Shown here: positions 17,087 through 26,570 of the stretch, piece after piece
How the letters are laid out: each line of letters begins with the position of its first letter
How positions within the stretch are numbered: the first letter of the stretch is position 1
NCBI GenBank assembly: GCA_022843805.1
Contig: JALHMY010000083.1
Span: forward strand, 1 to 44,776
Length of the DNA: 44,776 nucleotides
Source: Fuerstiella sp.
GTDB taxonomy: Bacteria > Planctomycetota > Planctomycetia > Planctomycetales > Planctomycetaceae
Reading direction: 5' to 3'
The notes under the pieces: model-generated
Database searches by the model: none
The model's input: only the letters and a program-made list of their open reading frames with translations
Told to the model about the DNA's origin: nothing
Translations under genes and position numbers: made by a program

Positions 17087-17235
17087 TTGGCAGAAAGATT
17101 TTTTGGGCGGAAAAATTTGGACGGAACGGAAGAACAGCCTGGAAACGCCATGTGGGAGTCTCGGCAGATAAGAACGTCGGACGATCCGAATTCATCTGTG
17201 TTCCATTTTTCTGTCCCGAAATTTTTCTGCCCAAT
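17087..17235. repeat. GGCAGAAA/TTTCTG inverted-end element, copy 1
   Basis: About 149 bases, starting GTTGGCAGAAAGATTTTTTG and ending with an inverted relative (TTTTTCTGTCCCGAAATTTT). The related copy at 22081-22275 lies in the opposite order. This fills the remaining spacer before the gene end at 17285. Confidence 0.7.
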
Positions 17236-17284
17236 TCGCCCTCCGGCTCAACAGGCCCACCGAACTTCTGATGCTGACAACTCC

Positions 17285-20080
17285 TCAGTTTCTCGTGATC
17301 GTCTCATCGAGATTCAGCAGGATGCTGGCAATCCAGAACCATGCGGCCTGTTCGGCCAAATTGATCTCTGGCAGGCGCTGAACTTCAGGGATCAGTGTTT
17401 CTGCCATCGCGCGATTGGCCTCATAGAACCTGAATCGATCGGTCCACAGATCATTCAGCGGAAGTATCTCGGCCGTCTCAGGAGTGCGGGCGACGCAAAG
17501 GCGGAACGCATAACTCAGGCGGGTGCTCAGCGGAACGTCAGGTGTTTCCCGAATCACTCTGGCTGCGAGTGCGTGGGTCATTTCGACAAACGCGGGATCG
17601 TTCAGCAGTGTCAGTGCCTGAAGCGGGGTGTTGCTGCGAGAACGACTGACAACACAGGACGCGCGATCCGGAGCATCAAAGTTCACGAAACTGGCATACG
17701 GCGCGCTTCGTCGCCAGATCACATAGATACCTCGACGAAATCGATCTTCATCAGTGTCCGTCTGATACACCGGAGCGTTTCGTCCCACATGTCGCCACAG
17801 ATTATCAGGCTGAGGCGGATAGATGGGAGGACCGCCCATCTTCGTCGAAAGCAAACCGCTGACTGACAGTGCGTTGTCACGAATGGATTCTGCTGAAAGG
17901 CGAAATCGTGCTCCGCGAGCCAGCAGGCGGTTGAACGGATCCTGTTCGAGCAGTTGTGGAGTGACGCGAGATGACTGCTGATAGGTGGCGGACAAAACGA
18001 TCAGCCGATGAATGTGCTTCATGGACCAGCCATGTTCCATAAACTCCACTGCCAGCCAGTCGAGCAGTTCCGGATGTGTGGGCGGACTGCCCTGTGTGCC
18101 AAAGTCTTCCAGCGTTTCGACGATGCCTCGACCGAAGAACTCAGCCCACCAGCGATTCACTGTCACCCGGGCCACCAGAGGATTCTCGGGGGAAACAAGC
18201 CATCGCGCCAGATCAAGGCGATTGGGCGGGCTGTTGTCGCTGGTCGGCGGTTGTCCGGACGCTGACATCCGGGATAGCGGGTGCAGAATCGCGGGGGTTG
18301 CCGCACTGACTGAAGCTCCCACATTTAAAAACTCGCCTCGTCGAAAGATAAACGATTCACGGCGATCGGTTATTTCCTGCATGACAGCAGTCTGTTCAGG
18401 ACGGATTTGCTGCAGAGACGTTTTAAGGGTATCAAGCTGCTGCTGAAGCTGTTTCAACCGTTCATCGCTTTTTCGAAAGTGACTGGCAAGCGCTTTAGAC
18501 TGGTCACTGGTGCGATTCTTTGGCGCAGTCCATTCGATATCGGGGGAACCGGCAACAGGCTGCGGAGCGATATCCCCGGCGAGCAGTCCTGCAAGTCGCC
18601 GATTAAGCTCCTTTCGCACTGACTGTTGCTCCGACTGCAGCTTTCTGCGCTGGTCCTCCTGATCGGGCCGCAGTGCCATCTGCAGCACGGGTCCGGCGAC
18701 TTCATACTGAACTCCGCCGTCCTTAGGGGGTTCGACTTCCAGCGGAGTCTGATTAAAAAAGGCGAACAGCTGAAAAAAGTCCTGCTGTGTAAACGGATCG
18801 TATTTGTGGTTGTGACAGCGAGCACATTCAAGCGTTGTTCCCAGCCAGACAGTTCCGGTCGTGGTCACTCGATCGGCCACCTGATTCGTCCGGTTTTCTT
18901 CCGGATCGACCCCTGCTTCGACATTACACGTTGTACAGCGATGAAAGCCTGTGGCAATCTTTTGCTCCGCAGTTGCGTCTGGCAGCAGGTCACCGGCAAT
19001 CTGCTCGATTGTAAACTGATCAAACGGCAGGTCCTGATTGAACGCATTGATGACCCAGTCACGATACGCCCAGATCGATCGAAATTGATCTGCCTGATAG
19101 CCATTCGAGTCGGCATATCGGGCCAGATCCAGCCATTGTCGCGCCCATTTTTCACCATATTGAGGAGACGCAAGCAGCCGATCGACTGCTTCCTCATACG
19201 CCTGTCGGGAAGGATCTGCCACAAATGCATCGACTGCCGCAGGTGACGGAGGAAGTCCGGTCAGGTCCAGTGAGACTCGACGCAGCAGCCGTGCCGGGTT
19301 CTCTGGAGGGGAAGGAGAAATGGGAGGTGAGAGCAATGCCAGAGGAGCTCGCACGAATGCATCCACGGCATTATGCACCGGATAGTCTCGTTCAGCATGG
19401 CCACTCGAAACGTTTGAGTCGGCAGGCACCTCCTTGGGAGCGGATTTCCGGGCTTTGCCGGTTCCTGTGCTGCCAGCTCCTGTGTCCCCGATCACTGGCA
19501 CCTGTGGTCGCACAGGCTTTCTCCATGCCCAATGGTCGGCAGCGCCGGACTGATGCGACGGCCAGACGGCTCCGTCATCAATCCATTTCCGCAGCAAATC
19601 GATCTCCTGCCGAGTGAGAGCGTCACCTTCCGGAGGCATTCGCTGGTCGCCTTCCGCCGTCACTCGATGAATCAGCACGCTCGTCTGGCTGCTGGAAGGT
19701 ACAACAGCCGCTTCACCTGAATCATTTCGAGCCAGCAGATCAGCGCGTGACAGAAATCGGAGGCCTCCTTCTCGCTTCTGTGGGCCATGGCATTGAAGAC
19801 ATCTCTGAGTCAGGAGATTCAGCACAGCAGAATTCAGGTTGTCGCCACGAATTTCATCCGCCACACTGATTTCATCGGCCACACTGAATTGAGCGAAACG
19901 GAAATGAGCCGAACTGATATGGCAGATGCAGGTGAATCCCAAAACCCATATCAGCCTGCACAGTCCCTGCCGAATTGCGTGCAGCTGTCCGGCAGCGTCC
20001 GGGCAGTTTTGGCGATCGTAGTTAGCGCGACGGCAATCAATGGGATCGCAATCAGTCACTGGACTCGGGAGATGGTACAT
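17285..20080 (-). CDS. PSCyt1 / DUF1549 / DUF1553 (PSD1) protein
   Basis: A 931-residue planctomycete-specific exported protein. After a hydrophobic signal-like segment (about 40-56) comes a cytochrome-like PSCyt1 domain with a CLQCH haem motif near residue 94. Next come DUF1549 (LLRRVSLDLTGLPPSPAAVD to about 450, containing a second CARCH) and DUF1553 (ARWLVSPENPLVARVTVNRW onward). The family is genome-abundant in planctomycetes and placed outside the cytoplasm; its reaction is not established. ATG 20080 is preferred over GTG 20083, with AGGA nine bases upstream. Residues 67-78 (SVADEISVADEI) come from an 18-bp tandem duplication just after the signal. A DUF1501 gene is divergent on the other side of a ~240-bp gap. 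Confidence 0.9.
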   Translation of the reverse strand: MYHLPSPVTDCDPIDCRRANYDRQNCPDAAGQLHAIRQGLCRLIWVLGFTCICHISSAHFRFAQFSVADEISVADEIRGDNLNSAVLNLLTQRCLQCHGPQKREGGLRFLSRADLLARNDSGEAAVVPSSSQTSVLIHRVTAEGDQRMPPEGDALTRQEIDLLRKWIDDGAVWPSHQSGAADHWAWRKPVRPQVPVIGDTGAGSTGTGKARKSAPKEVPADSNVSSGHAERDYPVHNAVDAFVRAPLALLSPPISPSPPENPARLLRRVSLDLTGLPPSPAAVDAFVADPSRQAYEEAVDRLLASPQYGEKWARQWLDLARYADSNGYQADQFRSIWAYRDWVINAFNQDLPFDQFTIEQIAGDLLPDATAEQKIATGFHRCTTCNVEAGVDPEENRTNQVADRVTTTGTVWLGTTLECARCHNHKYDPFTQQDFFQLFAFFNQTPLEVEPPKDGGVQYEVAGPVLQMALRPDQEDQRRKLQSEQQSVRKELNRRLAGLLAGDIAPQPVAGSPDIEWTAPKNRTSDQSKALASHFRKSDERLKQLQQQLDTLKTSLQQIRPEQTAVMQEITDRRESFIFRRGEFLNVGASVSAATPAILHPLSRMSASGQPPTSDNSPPNRLDLARWLVSPENPLVARVTVNRWWAEFFGRGIVETLEDFGTQGSPPTHPELLDWLAVEFMEHGWSMKHIHRLIVLSATYQQSSRVTPQLLEQDPFNRLLARGARFRLSAESIRDNALSVSGLLSTKMGGPPIYPPQPDNLWRHVGRNAPVYQTDTDEDRFRRGIYVIWRRSAPYASFVNFDAPDRASCVVSRSRSNTPLQALTLLNDPAFVEMTHALAARVIRETPDVPLSTRLSYAFRLCVARTPETAEILPLNDLWTDRFRFYEANRAMAETLIPEVQRLPEINLAEQAAWFWIASILLNLDETITRN

Positions 20081-20320
20081 CACTGCAGTTCCTGATGAGT
20101 GTCAGAAATGTCTGGTTTGCAGAATACCAGAAAACATCGGGAAAGACGTTTCAAAGCCAGCATTTTATTGCCATCTCCGGCTGGTAACGGGAAGAATGGC
20201 CATTTCGAACACATGACGTGCGAGCGGGCGAGGCGCTTCCCAGGCTGAACATGTCCGGGTAACTTATTTCCGGAGGGGCTTTGAAATTCAAAAGACTCCT
20301 GACAACAGACGCCAATCGTA

Positions 20321-21781
20321 ATGAGAATCGCCATGACCAATTCGACTCAGCAGAAGGCACAGAACCTGTCTCGACGACTGATGTTTCAGCGTTCGGGAAT
20401 GGGAATTGGTTCGGTGGCGCTCAGTTCTCTGTTGTGTGGCGATTTGCCGGCGAATGGTGATTCGTCGGCGAAGGAAGTCTCCGGAGCTGAAGTGGCCCAT
20501 CGTCCGGCTCGAGCGAAGAACGTTATCTTTCTGCACATGGTTGGTGCACCTTCCCAGCTGGACTTGTTCGACTATAAGCCGGAATTACAAAGACTTGACG
20601 GGCAGCTGGTTCCAGATCATTTGTGGAAGGGTCTGAGGCTGGCATTTATTCGCAAACAGCCGGCTCTTCTGGGAACTCGGATGCGTTTCCGCCAGCATGG
20701 TTCTTCGGGCATTGAGATGTCCGAACTGCTGCCTCATTTATCGACAGTGGCGGATGAACTGTGTGTAATTCGATCCCTGCATACAGAACAGTTCAATCAT
20801 GCACCCGCACAGTTGTTCTTCCAGACCGGGTTTTCACAGTTTGGTCGTCCGACGCTGGGTTCCTGGGTGAATTACGGGCTTGGCAGTGAAAATCAGAACA
20901 TGCCGGGATTTGTGGTGATGATTACCGGCAGCGTGGCGGGGGCGGGTAACAGTCTGTGGGGCAGCGGATTCTTGCCGAGTCGCTATCAGGGGATTGAATT
21001 TCGCAGCAGCGGTGATCCGGTTCTGTTTCTTTCCAATCCTGAGGGCATCAGCAATGAGGACCGGCTGCTGCAGGTGGACAGTATTAATCAGCTGAATCGG
21101 CTGCAGCTTGTCGACGCGGGAGATCCCGAAATTGCCACCCGGATCCGCCAGTACGAACTCGCCTGTCGCATGCAGCTGGCCGTACCGGAACTGATGGATC
21201 TCAGCACGGAGTCAAAAGAAACTCACGAACTGTATGGTACTGAGCCGGGGAAGAGCAGTTTTGCGAACAACTGCCTGCTCGCCCGACGACTGGTTGAACG
21301 AGGTGTTCGGTTTGTGCAGTTGTTTGATGAAGGCTGGGACCACCACGGCGCGGTGTTCTCAGGACTGCGACAAAAATGCCGCCAGGTCGACCAGCCGATC
21401 GCCGCTCTCATACGTGATCTTAAGCAGCGAGGTCTGCTGGAAGATACTCTGGTGATCTGGGGGGCCGAATTCGGTCGGACACCGATGTTACAGGGGGCAG
21501 AGAACACGGGACGAGCCAGCGACAAGGTGGGACGTGATCACCATAAGGATGCGTTTACTGTATGGATGGCCGGAGGAGGCGTGCGAGCTGGCACGACTTA
21601 CGGAAGGACGGATGAAATTGGCTTTCACATTGTGGAAAACCCAATGCATGTCAATGACTTCCATGCCACGATTCTGCATCTGCTGGGTCTGGATCATGAG
21701 CAGCTGACGTTCAGGTTTCAGGGCCGCCGGTTTCGACTGACCGATGTGGGAGGAAAGGTGGCCACAGCTGTCTTGTCGTGA
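20321..21781 (+). CDS. DUF1501 family protein
   Basis: A 486-residue DUF1501 protein. Landmarks are VIFLHMVGAPSQLDLFDYKP, EMSELLPHLSTVADELCVIR, VIWGAEFGRTPM and VGRDHHKDAFTVWMAGGG, aligned with the second family member at 10288. The N-terminus (SRRLMFQRSGMGIGSVALSS) looks like a Tat-type export signal. ATG 20333 (MTNSTQQ) is an alternative start. It is divergent from the PSD1 gene, so both may be driven from 20081-20320. DUF1501 and PSD1 proteins are commonly neighbours in planctomycetes and are presumed to work together. Confidence 0.9.
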   Translation: MRIAMTNSTQQKAQNLSRRLMFQRSGMGIGSVALSSLLCGDLPANGDSSAKEVSGAEVAHRPARAKNVIFLHMVGAPSQLDLFDYKPELQRLDGQLVPDHLWKGLRLAFIRKQPALLGTRMRFRQHGSSGIEMSELLPHLSTVADELCVIRSLHTEQFNHAPAQLFFQTGFSQFGRPTLGSWVNYGLGSENQNMPGFVVMITGSVAGAGNSLWGSGFLPSRYQGIEFRSSGDPVLFLSNPEGISNEDRLLQVDSINQLNRLQLVDAGDPEIATRIRQYELACRMQLAVPELMDLSTESKETHELYGTEPGKSSFANNCLLARRLVERGVRFVQLFDEGWDHHGAVFSGLRQKCRQVDQPIAALIRDLKQRGLLEDTLVIWGAEFGRTPMLQGAENTGRASDKVGRDHHKDAFTVWMAGGGVRAGTTYGRTDEIGFHIVENPMHVNDFHATILHLLGLDHEQLTFRFQGRRFRLTDVGGKVATAVLS

Positions 21782-22080
21782 CGAATGGCGCCGTGGCTGT
21801 CATGGCAAACCGTTACATGGGCAGGGTGCCGAGGGCCTGGGGTTTCATCGTATCATGCAACTTTTGTGTGATAAAATATGAGCGGCAGGTCAGGACCTGG
21901 GTCCGAAGGCATGTGATTCCAGCCCAAAGGGCCAGCCGTTTTAGGGCGACACGAACGCCTCAATCGGTCGGCCCGGTGGGCGACGCTGTGAAGGATTCTT
22001 GTCAGGGAAAAGCCATAGTTTTTCTGGAGAGGAAGTGAAGGGAAGACTTCCCGTGGTCCTCTTCATTTCCTTTGCGATTC
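21782..22080. other. Repeat-rich spacer after DUF1501
   Basis: No convincing gene. The sequence CGCTGTGAAGGATTCTTGTC near 21984 recurs in slightly changed form near 22323, so both belong to a dispersed repeat. A short palindrome (GGGAAGACTTCCC) lies near 22040 and could terminate transcription. Confidence 0.45.
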
Positions 22081-22275
22081 ATTTTTCTGTCCTGAAATTT
22101 TTCTGCGAAAACATTGTCATCCTCGGATCAGTCACACTATGGTCGGGCTGCCGTGGATAATCACTCGGTGTGCTGGCACAAGCGAGTCTGGAGGCGAATC
22201 GGGCGAAGAATGTTCCGTGTGCGGGGGAGAGCAGACCCGGGTTGGCAGAAAAATTTTGTGGGCAGAAAAATTGGG
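22081..22275. repeat. GGCAGAAA/TTTCTG inverted-end element, copy 2
   Basis: Starts ATTTTTCTGTCCTGAAATTT and ends with GTTGGCAGAAAAATTTTGTG and GGCAGAAAAATTG. It matches the two ends of the element at 17087-17235, in the opposite order. Confidence 0.7.
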
Positions 22276-22437
22276 GGAACGAAAGAACGGCAGGCAGGAA
22301 TCCGATTCCTTCCCAGCGTACAGCGCTGTGAAGGACTTTTGTCAGGGAACATGGGGGCGGCATCTCGGGTGGCCAGACGATGTCCGTTTTCCAATCCCAA
22401 CGAGGTTCCACCACACTTTTAACCATCGATCGCGACC

Positions 22438-22540
22438 TTGTGGAACCCTTTCAGGGTTCGGAGCGAACGAACATCACGAACCTGGGGTGCGCCGCTTCGC
22501 GTCGACCCCAGGCTTTGTTGTGAAACCCGTTCCGGGTTGA
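22438..22540. repeat. Dispersed palindromic repeat (GGAACCCTTTCAGGGTTC)
   Basis: A run of three small hairpins: GAACCCTTTCAGGGTTC, a CCTGGGGT..ACCCCAGG pair, and AACCCGTTCCGGGTT. This multi-hairpin pattern matches a family I recall as widespread in planctomycete intergenic regions. The remaining spacer to 22703 shows no gene. Confidence 0.7.
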
Positions 22541-22703
22541 ATCGCACTGTTTTCACTCAAAAAATGCTTCACAGCGTTGCCCGTTGGGCCGAAAACACCA
22601 CTGCTCCTGCTGACCCTTTTCATTTCACAAACTTAGTGAAATGTCGAACTTTTTGCCGGTCACAAGGATGTGTGGTACGATGAGGGCCGGGTATTGGGAC
22701 CGG

Positions 22704-24008
22704 TCACTTGACGAGCCGCACGCCAAGGTCTTTTGAATCCGCTCGGTTGCTCGACGGAACCAAGTCACCTCCATCGTCTTTTTTGTCGTGATAGATACTG
22801 TAGATCAGCAGTCCAGCCGGTTCATTTCGAAACCGGAGTGGTTGTCCGTCGAAAGGGTCGGTCATCCGACGTGTGATTTCTGATTCGGTTCCCGGAACGA
22901 ATGTTCTGAGATCTGCCATGGAATCCGGAAATTGTCCGTGCTGAAGTCGATAACGCATTGCGGCCAATGCGACGACTGTGCAGTTTTGCCTCGCTTCAGC
23001 TCGAACTCCTGCATTGCCCATTTGTTGGACACCTGTCATCAGCTGAAGAAATGGCAGACTGGTCAGTTTTGTTAAGGTACTCGAATTTTTTAGCTGGTGA
23101 CGTTTCGAAATTTCATCGTGCAGGATGAGTACTTCGGGCCACGGTTCAGAAAGTGCTGCGCGAAGATCGCCAAAATCCTGCAGAATGAGTTGTTTATTTG
23201 AAAGCCGAAACCCGAAAAACGAAAAGTTGTCGACGGCAGACAGAGTCAGTCCACATTCGCCCCCAAGGGCAAAACGCAGCTCTCCCCGGAAGTCAGCCGA
23301 TCCGGCAACATTCTGCAGTGACAACAGGTCCTGTTCACTGAGTGATTCCCGAGTCAGCAGGCTGCTGGTCGCCTGACATGCAGTGGCATGCAGAGCAACC
23401 CGTACCAGCCAGGCAATGTTACAGGCCGCGGTGCTCTGAGAGTTTGAGAGACTGAAGATTGCTCGAACGTCATCGACTGCCTGTTCAATGTTTCTGTCGT
23501 GAGCGGCAACATGAGCATCGAGAAGCAACAGTCGGGCGATCGTTCGTGAATCCTGGATCTCTGTCAGAGGTGCATTTACACCCAGCGCAAAGTCTGTCGG
23601 AAATCGTACCTTGCCTCCGGTCTCAGCAGCAGTGCGGATTGCCACCATTGCAACGGGCACTTCGTTGAGGAAGTTGCGGGATGCCTCCAGTTTTTCCCAG
23701 GGTTCGCCTGGATTGGGGATCTCTGTCTGATCACTGCCCACGATTTGCAGTGCCTGTCCGCGCCTGCTGATTTCAGCTGCACGCACTTCCGAGATTGCAA
23801 CGAGCCACTGGGCCGTACTGTCGGTGGCGTCTGTTGGAACCTTGTAATATTCATTGACTTCACTGGCATTTGTGGGAAGTCCCTTAGATCTCATATCGGC
23901 GAGCTGCGAGTTGTACTCCCACTGCTCGACGAGCTTCAGGCCCGCTCCAAAAACCAGGATCACGCAGGGAGCAGCGACCAGACAGAGCATCAGTCTTGAA
24001 CGGCGCAT
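22704..24008 (-). CDS. Exported/membrane-anchored hypothetical protein, planctomycete type
   Basis: A 434-residue protein with one N-terminal hydrophobic segment (residues 4-25, RSRLMLCLVAAPCVILVFGAG) acting as signal or anchor. The rest is largely helical. The C-terminal part carries FPDSMADL and DPFDGQPLRFR, a signature recurring in uncharacterised planctomycete proteins and loosely similar to the C-terminus of type II secretion pseudopilin-like proteins. No catalytic motif is recognised. It is divergent from the propeller-esterase gene across ~280 bases. The downstream end meets repeat-rich spacer. Confidence 0.7.
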   Translation of the reverse strand: MRRSRLMLCLVAAPCVILVFGAGLKLVEQWEYNSQLADMRSKGLPTNASEVNEYYKVPTDATDSTAQWLVAISEVRAAEISRRGQALQIVGSDQTEIPNPGEPWEKLEASRNFLNEVPVAMVAIRTAAETGGKVRFPTDFALGVNAPLTEIQDSRTIARLLLLDAHVAAHDRNIEQAVDDVRAIFSLSNSQSTAACNIAWLVRVALHATACQATSSLLTRESLSEQDLLSLQNVAGSADFRGELRFALGGECGLTLSAVDNFSFFGFRLSNKQLILQDFGDLRAALSEPWPEVLILHDEISKRHQLKNSSTLTKLTSLPFLQLMTGVQQMGNAGVRAEARQNCTVVALAAMRYRLQHGQFPDSMADLRTFVPGTESEITRRMTDPFDGQPLRFRNEPAGLLIYSIYHDKKDDGGDLVPSSNRADSKDLGVRLVK

Positions 24009-24287
24009 AAGGAGATGAATCCTTGAGCTGGGCCTTAGGACGATCGGAATTTCGGTGTTTTAATGTTCAGGATCCTGCGACGGCGCAAGTTTGTCTGTCA
24101 AACCGCCAATACTGCAAATCCCCAGCGGCGCAGATCGCCGGTCTCGCAGAGACTTTTCGGCCAAATCGTAAGACGGAGCAGCACGAACGGACGAGTTTCA
24201 AGGATCGTTTTTCGTGTGGAACGTGTTTGATTATCCTTCGGACTGATCTTAGTGCCTGAATTTGCATAATTTTTCGGGAGAACCTGG

Positions 24288-26555
24288 ATGATATCGTTCT
24301 CATTGCGGTGGACCGCCTGCACCGTCGTGTTGATTACGCTCATGGTGATCGCATTTTCGCTGCGACCGGGGATGGTCTCCGCCGGGGAGTCCGCAGACGA
24401 TGTTTCGATCACATTTGTGGCGCACGATTTAAATCCTGAGGCCACGAATGATTCGGCTGCTGTGCTGGATGTGAATGGTGATGGATTGAAGGATATCGTA
24501 TCCGGCAGCTGGTGGTATTCCGCTCCGGACTGGAAGAAGCATTTCCTGCGTGATGTGGAAGTCATTCGAGGCCGATTTGATGACTATTCCAGCCTTCCAC
24601 TGGATGTCAATGGGGATGGACTCACAGATCTGATCAGCGCCAACTATCGCAGCGAAACTCTGTACTGGGTTCAGAATCCCGGCCCGAATGCTGATCCCGC
24701 GGTGGCATGGCAGCGGCATGTTGTGGCGAAGCCAGGAGCAATGGAAACCGGCCGACTCTTTGACGTGGATGCCGATGGACGGCCGGATGTTGTTCCAAAC
24801 GGAGTGAAGTTTGCAGCCTGGTGGTCCGTTGAGCCCGGCAATTGTCCTGTCTGGACTCGGCATCCCCTGCCCGATCAGCTCGCCGGACATGGAATCGGCT
24901 TCGGTGATATCAATGGCGACGGACGCGGAGACTTTGTAGGCCGTTTTGGCTGGGCGGAAGCTCCTGAAGATCGGCGAAACGGGCGCTGGGTCTTCCATGA
25001 AGAATTTCAGGTCGAACGTGACGCCAGCATTCCCATGCTGGTGCATGATGTGGATGGAGACGGGGACGCCGACATCGTCTGGGGACGAGGACACCGGATA
25101 GGTCTGCACTGGCTGGAAAATACGAAAGACGCGAACGGATCGCGAGTGTGGACTCGCCATGCCATCGACACGTCCTGGTCTCAGCCACACAGCCTGTTGT
25201 TCGCAGATGTGGATGGCGACGGCAGTTCTGATCTGATTGCCGGCAAACGATTTCTTGGGCACGATGGCAAAGACCCCGGAGAATACGATCCGCTGGTCAG
25301 TTACTGGTACCAGTTTGATTCCACCACCTGCACATGGACTCGCCATCGGATAACTCAGGGTGGTCGTGCCGGGTTTGGTCTGGATCCCAAGGCGGACGAT
25401 CTGGATGGAGATGGTGACACAGATCTGATTGTTGCCGATCGAAACGGACTGTCGTGGCTGGAGAACCGTCGAGTTGTATCCAGCCTGATCAGGGCAGGTG
25501 CAACGGTGGTGACGACATCACTGACCGATGAAAAGAAAACGGCAGATGCCGTCGTTCCGTATGCTGATCACAGCAATGTGATGGTCTTTCGAAATGATTC
25601 GGGAGAGCTTCAGCCTGTTGAGTCGCCTCTTCAGATGGGAGTTCGCCGTCAGCACATCCTGCAGGGAATGTCGCTGGCGATGGGACCTGTTCCTGGACCG
25701 GAGCAGCGAGTACCTCTTGATGTGAAGATTGAAGCCGAGGAAGATGCCGGTAAGTATATTCGTAAACGAATTTCTTATACTCCGGAACCCGGTGACCGTG
25801 TTCCCGCATGGCTGCTGATACCAAAAGCTCTGGAGGGAAAAGCGGCGGCAATGCTTTGCCTGCATCAGACGACTGGAATTGGCAAGGGTGAACCCGCCGG
25901 GCTGGGTGGCCTGGTAAACCTGCACTATGCTCACGAACTCGCCGAGCGGGGATTTGTGTGTCTTGTTCCCGACTACCCTTCGTTTGGTGATTACCCTTAC
26001 GACTTTAAGAAGCAGGGGGCACACTACCAGAGCGGTTCGATGAAGGCGATCTGGAACAATATGAGGGCAGTCGATCTGCTGGAGACGCTGCCTGAAGTTG
26101 ATTCAGACCGCATTGGCTGCATCGGACATTCTCTGGGAGGCCATAACACGCTGTTTACCGCCGCATTTGATGTTCGCATTCGCGCGTCGGTGACCAGCTG
26201 TGGCTTCACTGCTTTTCATCACTATTATGAAGGAAAACTGGCTGGCTGGACCAGTGACCGCTATATGCCTCGGATTCGAGATGTGTACCAGAACGATCCC
26301 AATAAAGTGCCGTTTGATTTCTACGAAGTGCTGGCTGCGATTGCTCCGCGTTCGATCTTTATCAATGCACCTGTGGGCGATTCCAACTTTGAAAATACAG
26401 GTGTGCATAAGGTCGTGGCGGAGGTTACGAAAGCATTCGCCGTCTATGGGGACGTGGGCGACAAGCTGGTTGCAAAATATCCTGATTGCGGTCACGACTT
26501 TCCACCGGAGGTCCGTGAGGAGGTCTATGCGTGGCTGAAACAGCAGCTTAAATGA
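24288..26555 (+). CDS. FG-GAP/VCBS propeller fused to alpha/beta-hydrolase
   Basis: A 755-residue exported protein (hydrophobic N-terminus about 8-32). Residues ~45-400 hold seven calcium-binding-type repeats of the FG-GAP/VCBS class (DVNGDGLKD, DVNGDGLTD, DVDADGRPD, DINGDGRGD, DVDGDGDAD, DVDGDGSSD, DLDGDGDTD), enough for a full propeller. Residues ~455-755 form an alpha/beta-hydrolase of dienelactone-hydrolase/acetyl-xylan-esterase type. The nucleophile motif GHSLGG puts Ser at 615, a likely Asp is at 698 (VGDSNF) and His is at 736 (CGHDFP). The expected role is an extracellular esterase acting on a polysaccharide or similar polymer held by the propeller; the substrate is unknown. Start supported by GGGAG seven bases upstream. 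It ends only 15 bases from the convergent helicase gene. Confidence 0.85.
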   Translation: MISFSLRWTACTVVLITLMVIAFSLRPGMVSAGESADDVSITFVAHDLNPEATNDSAAVLDVNGDGLKDIVSGSWWYSAPDWKKHFLRDVEVIRGRFDDYSSLPLDVNGDGLTDLISANYRSETLYWVQNPGPNADPAVAWQRHVVAKPGAMETGRLFDVDADGRPDVVPNGVKFAAWWSVEPGNCPVWTRHPLPDQLAGHGIGFGDINGDGRGDFVGRFGWAEAPEDRRNGRWVFHEEFQVERDASIPMLVHDVDGDGDADIVWGRGHRIGLHWLENTKDANGSRVWTRHAIDTSWSQPHSLLFADVDGDGSSDLIAGKRFLGHDGKDPGEYDPLVSYWYQFDSTTCTWTRHRITQGGRAGFGLDPKADDLDGDGDTDLIVADRNGLSWLENRRVVSSLIRAGATVVTTSLTDEKKTADAVVPYADHSNVMVFRNDSGELQPVESPLQMGVRRQHILQGMSLAMGPVPGPEQRVPLDVKIEAEEDAGKYIRKRISYTPEPGDRVPAWLLIPKALEGKAAAMLCLHQTTGIGKGEPAGLGGLVNLHYAHELAERGFVCLVPDYPSFGDYPYDFKKQGAHYQSGSMKAIWNNMRAVDLLETLPEVDSDRIGCIGHSLGGHNTLFTAAFDVRIRASVTSCGFTAFHHYYEGKLAGWTSDRYMPRIRDVYQNDPNKVPFDFYEVLAAIAPRSIFINAPVGDSNFENTGVHKVVAEVTKAFAVYGDVGDKLVAKYPDCGHDFPPEVREEVYAWLKQQLK

Positions 26556-26570
26556 CAGATCAGCCGAAGT

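Noticed and set aside
17015..17866. 283-codon open frame on the plus strand
   Set aside because: It starts in a repeat element and runs antisense through the C-terminus of the PSD1 gene.
21778..22038. 86-codon frame after DUF1501
   Set aside because: It spans dispersed-repeat sequence and has no family resemblance or ribosome site.
24009..24287. Stem-like segments considered as a tRNA or small RNA
   Set aside because: The short GC stems (GGCGCAAGTTTG..AAACCGCC) do not fold into a cloverleaf and no promoter is evident.
24429..25346. 305-codon open frame on the minus strand
   Set aside because: It is the antisense of the FG-GAP repeat region; the repeated DxDGDG codons keep the opposite strand open.
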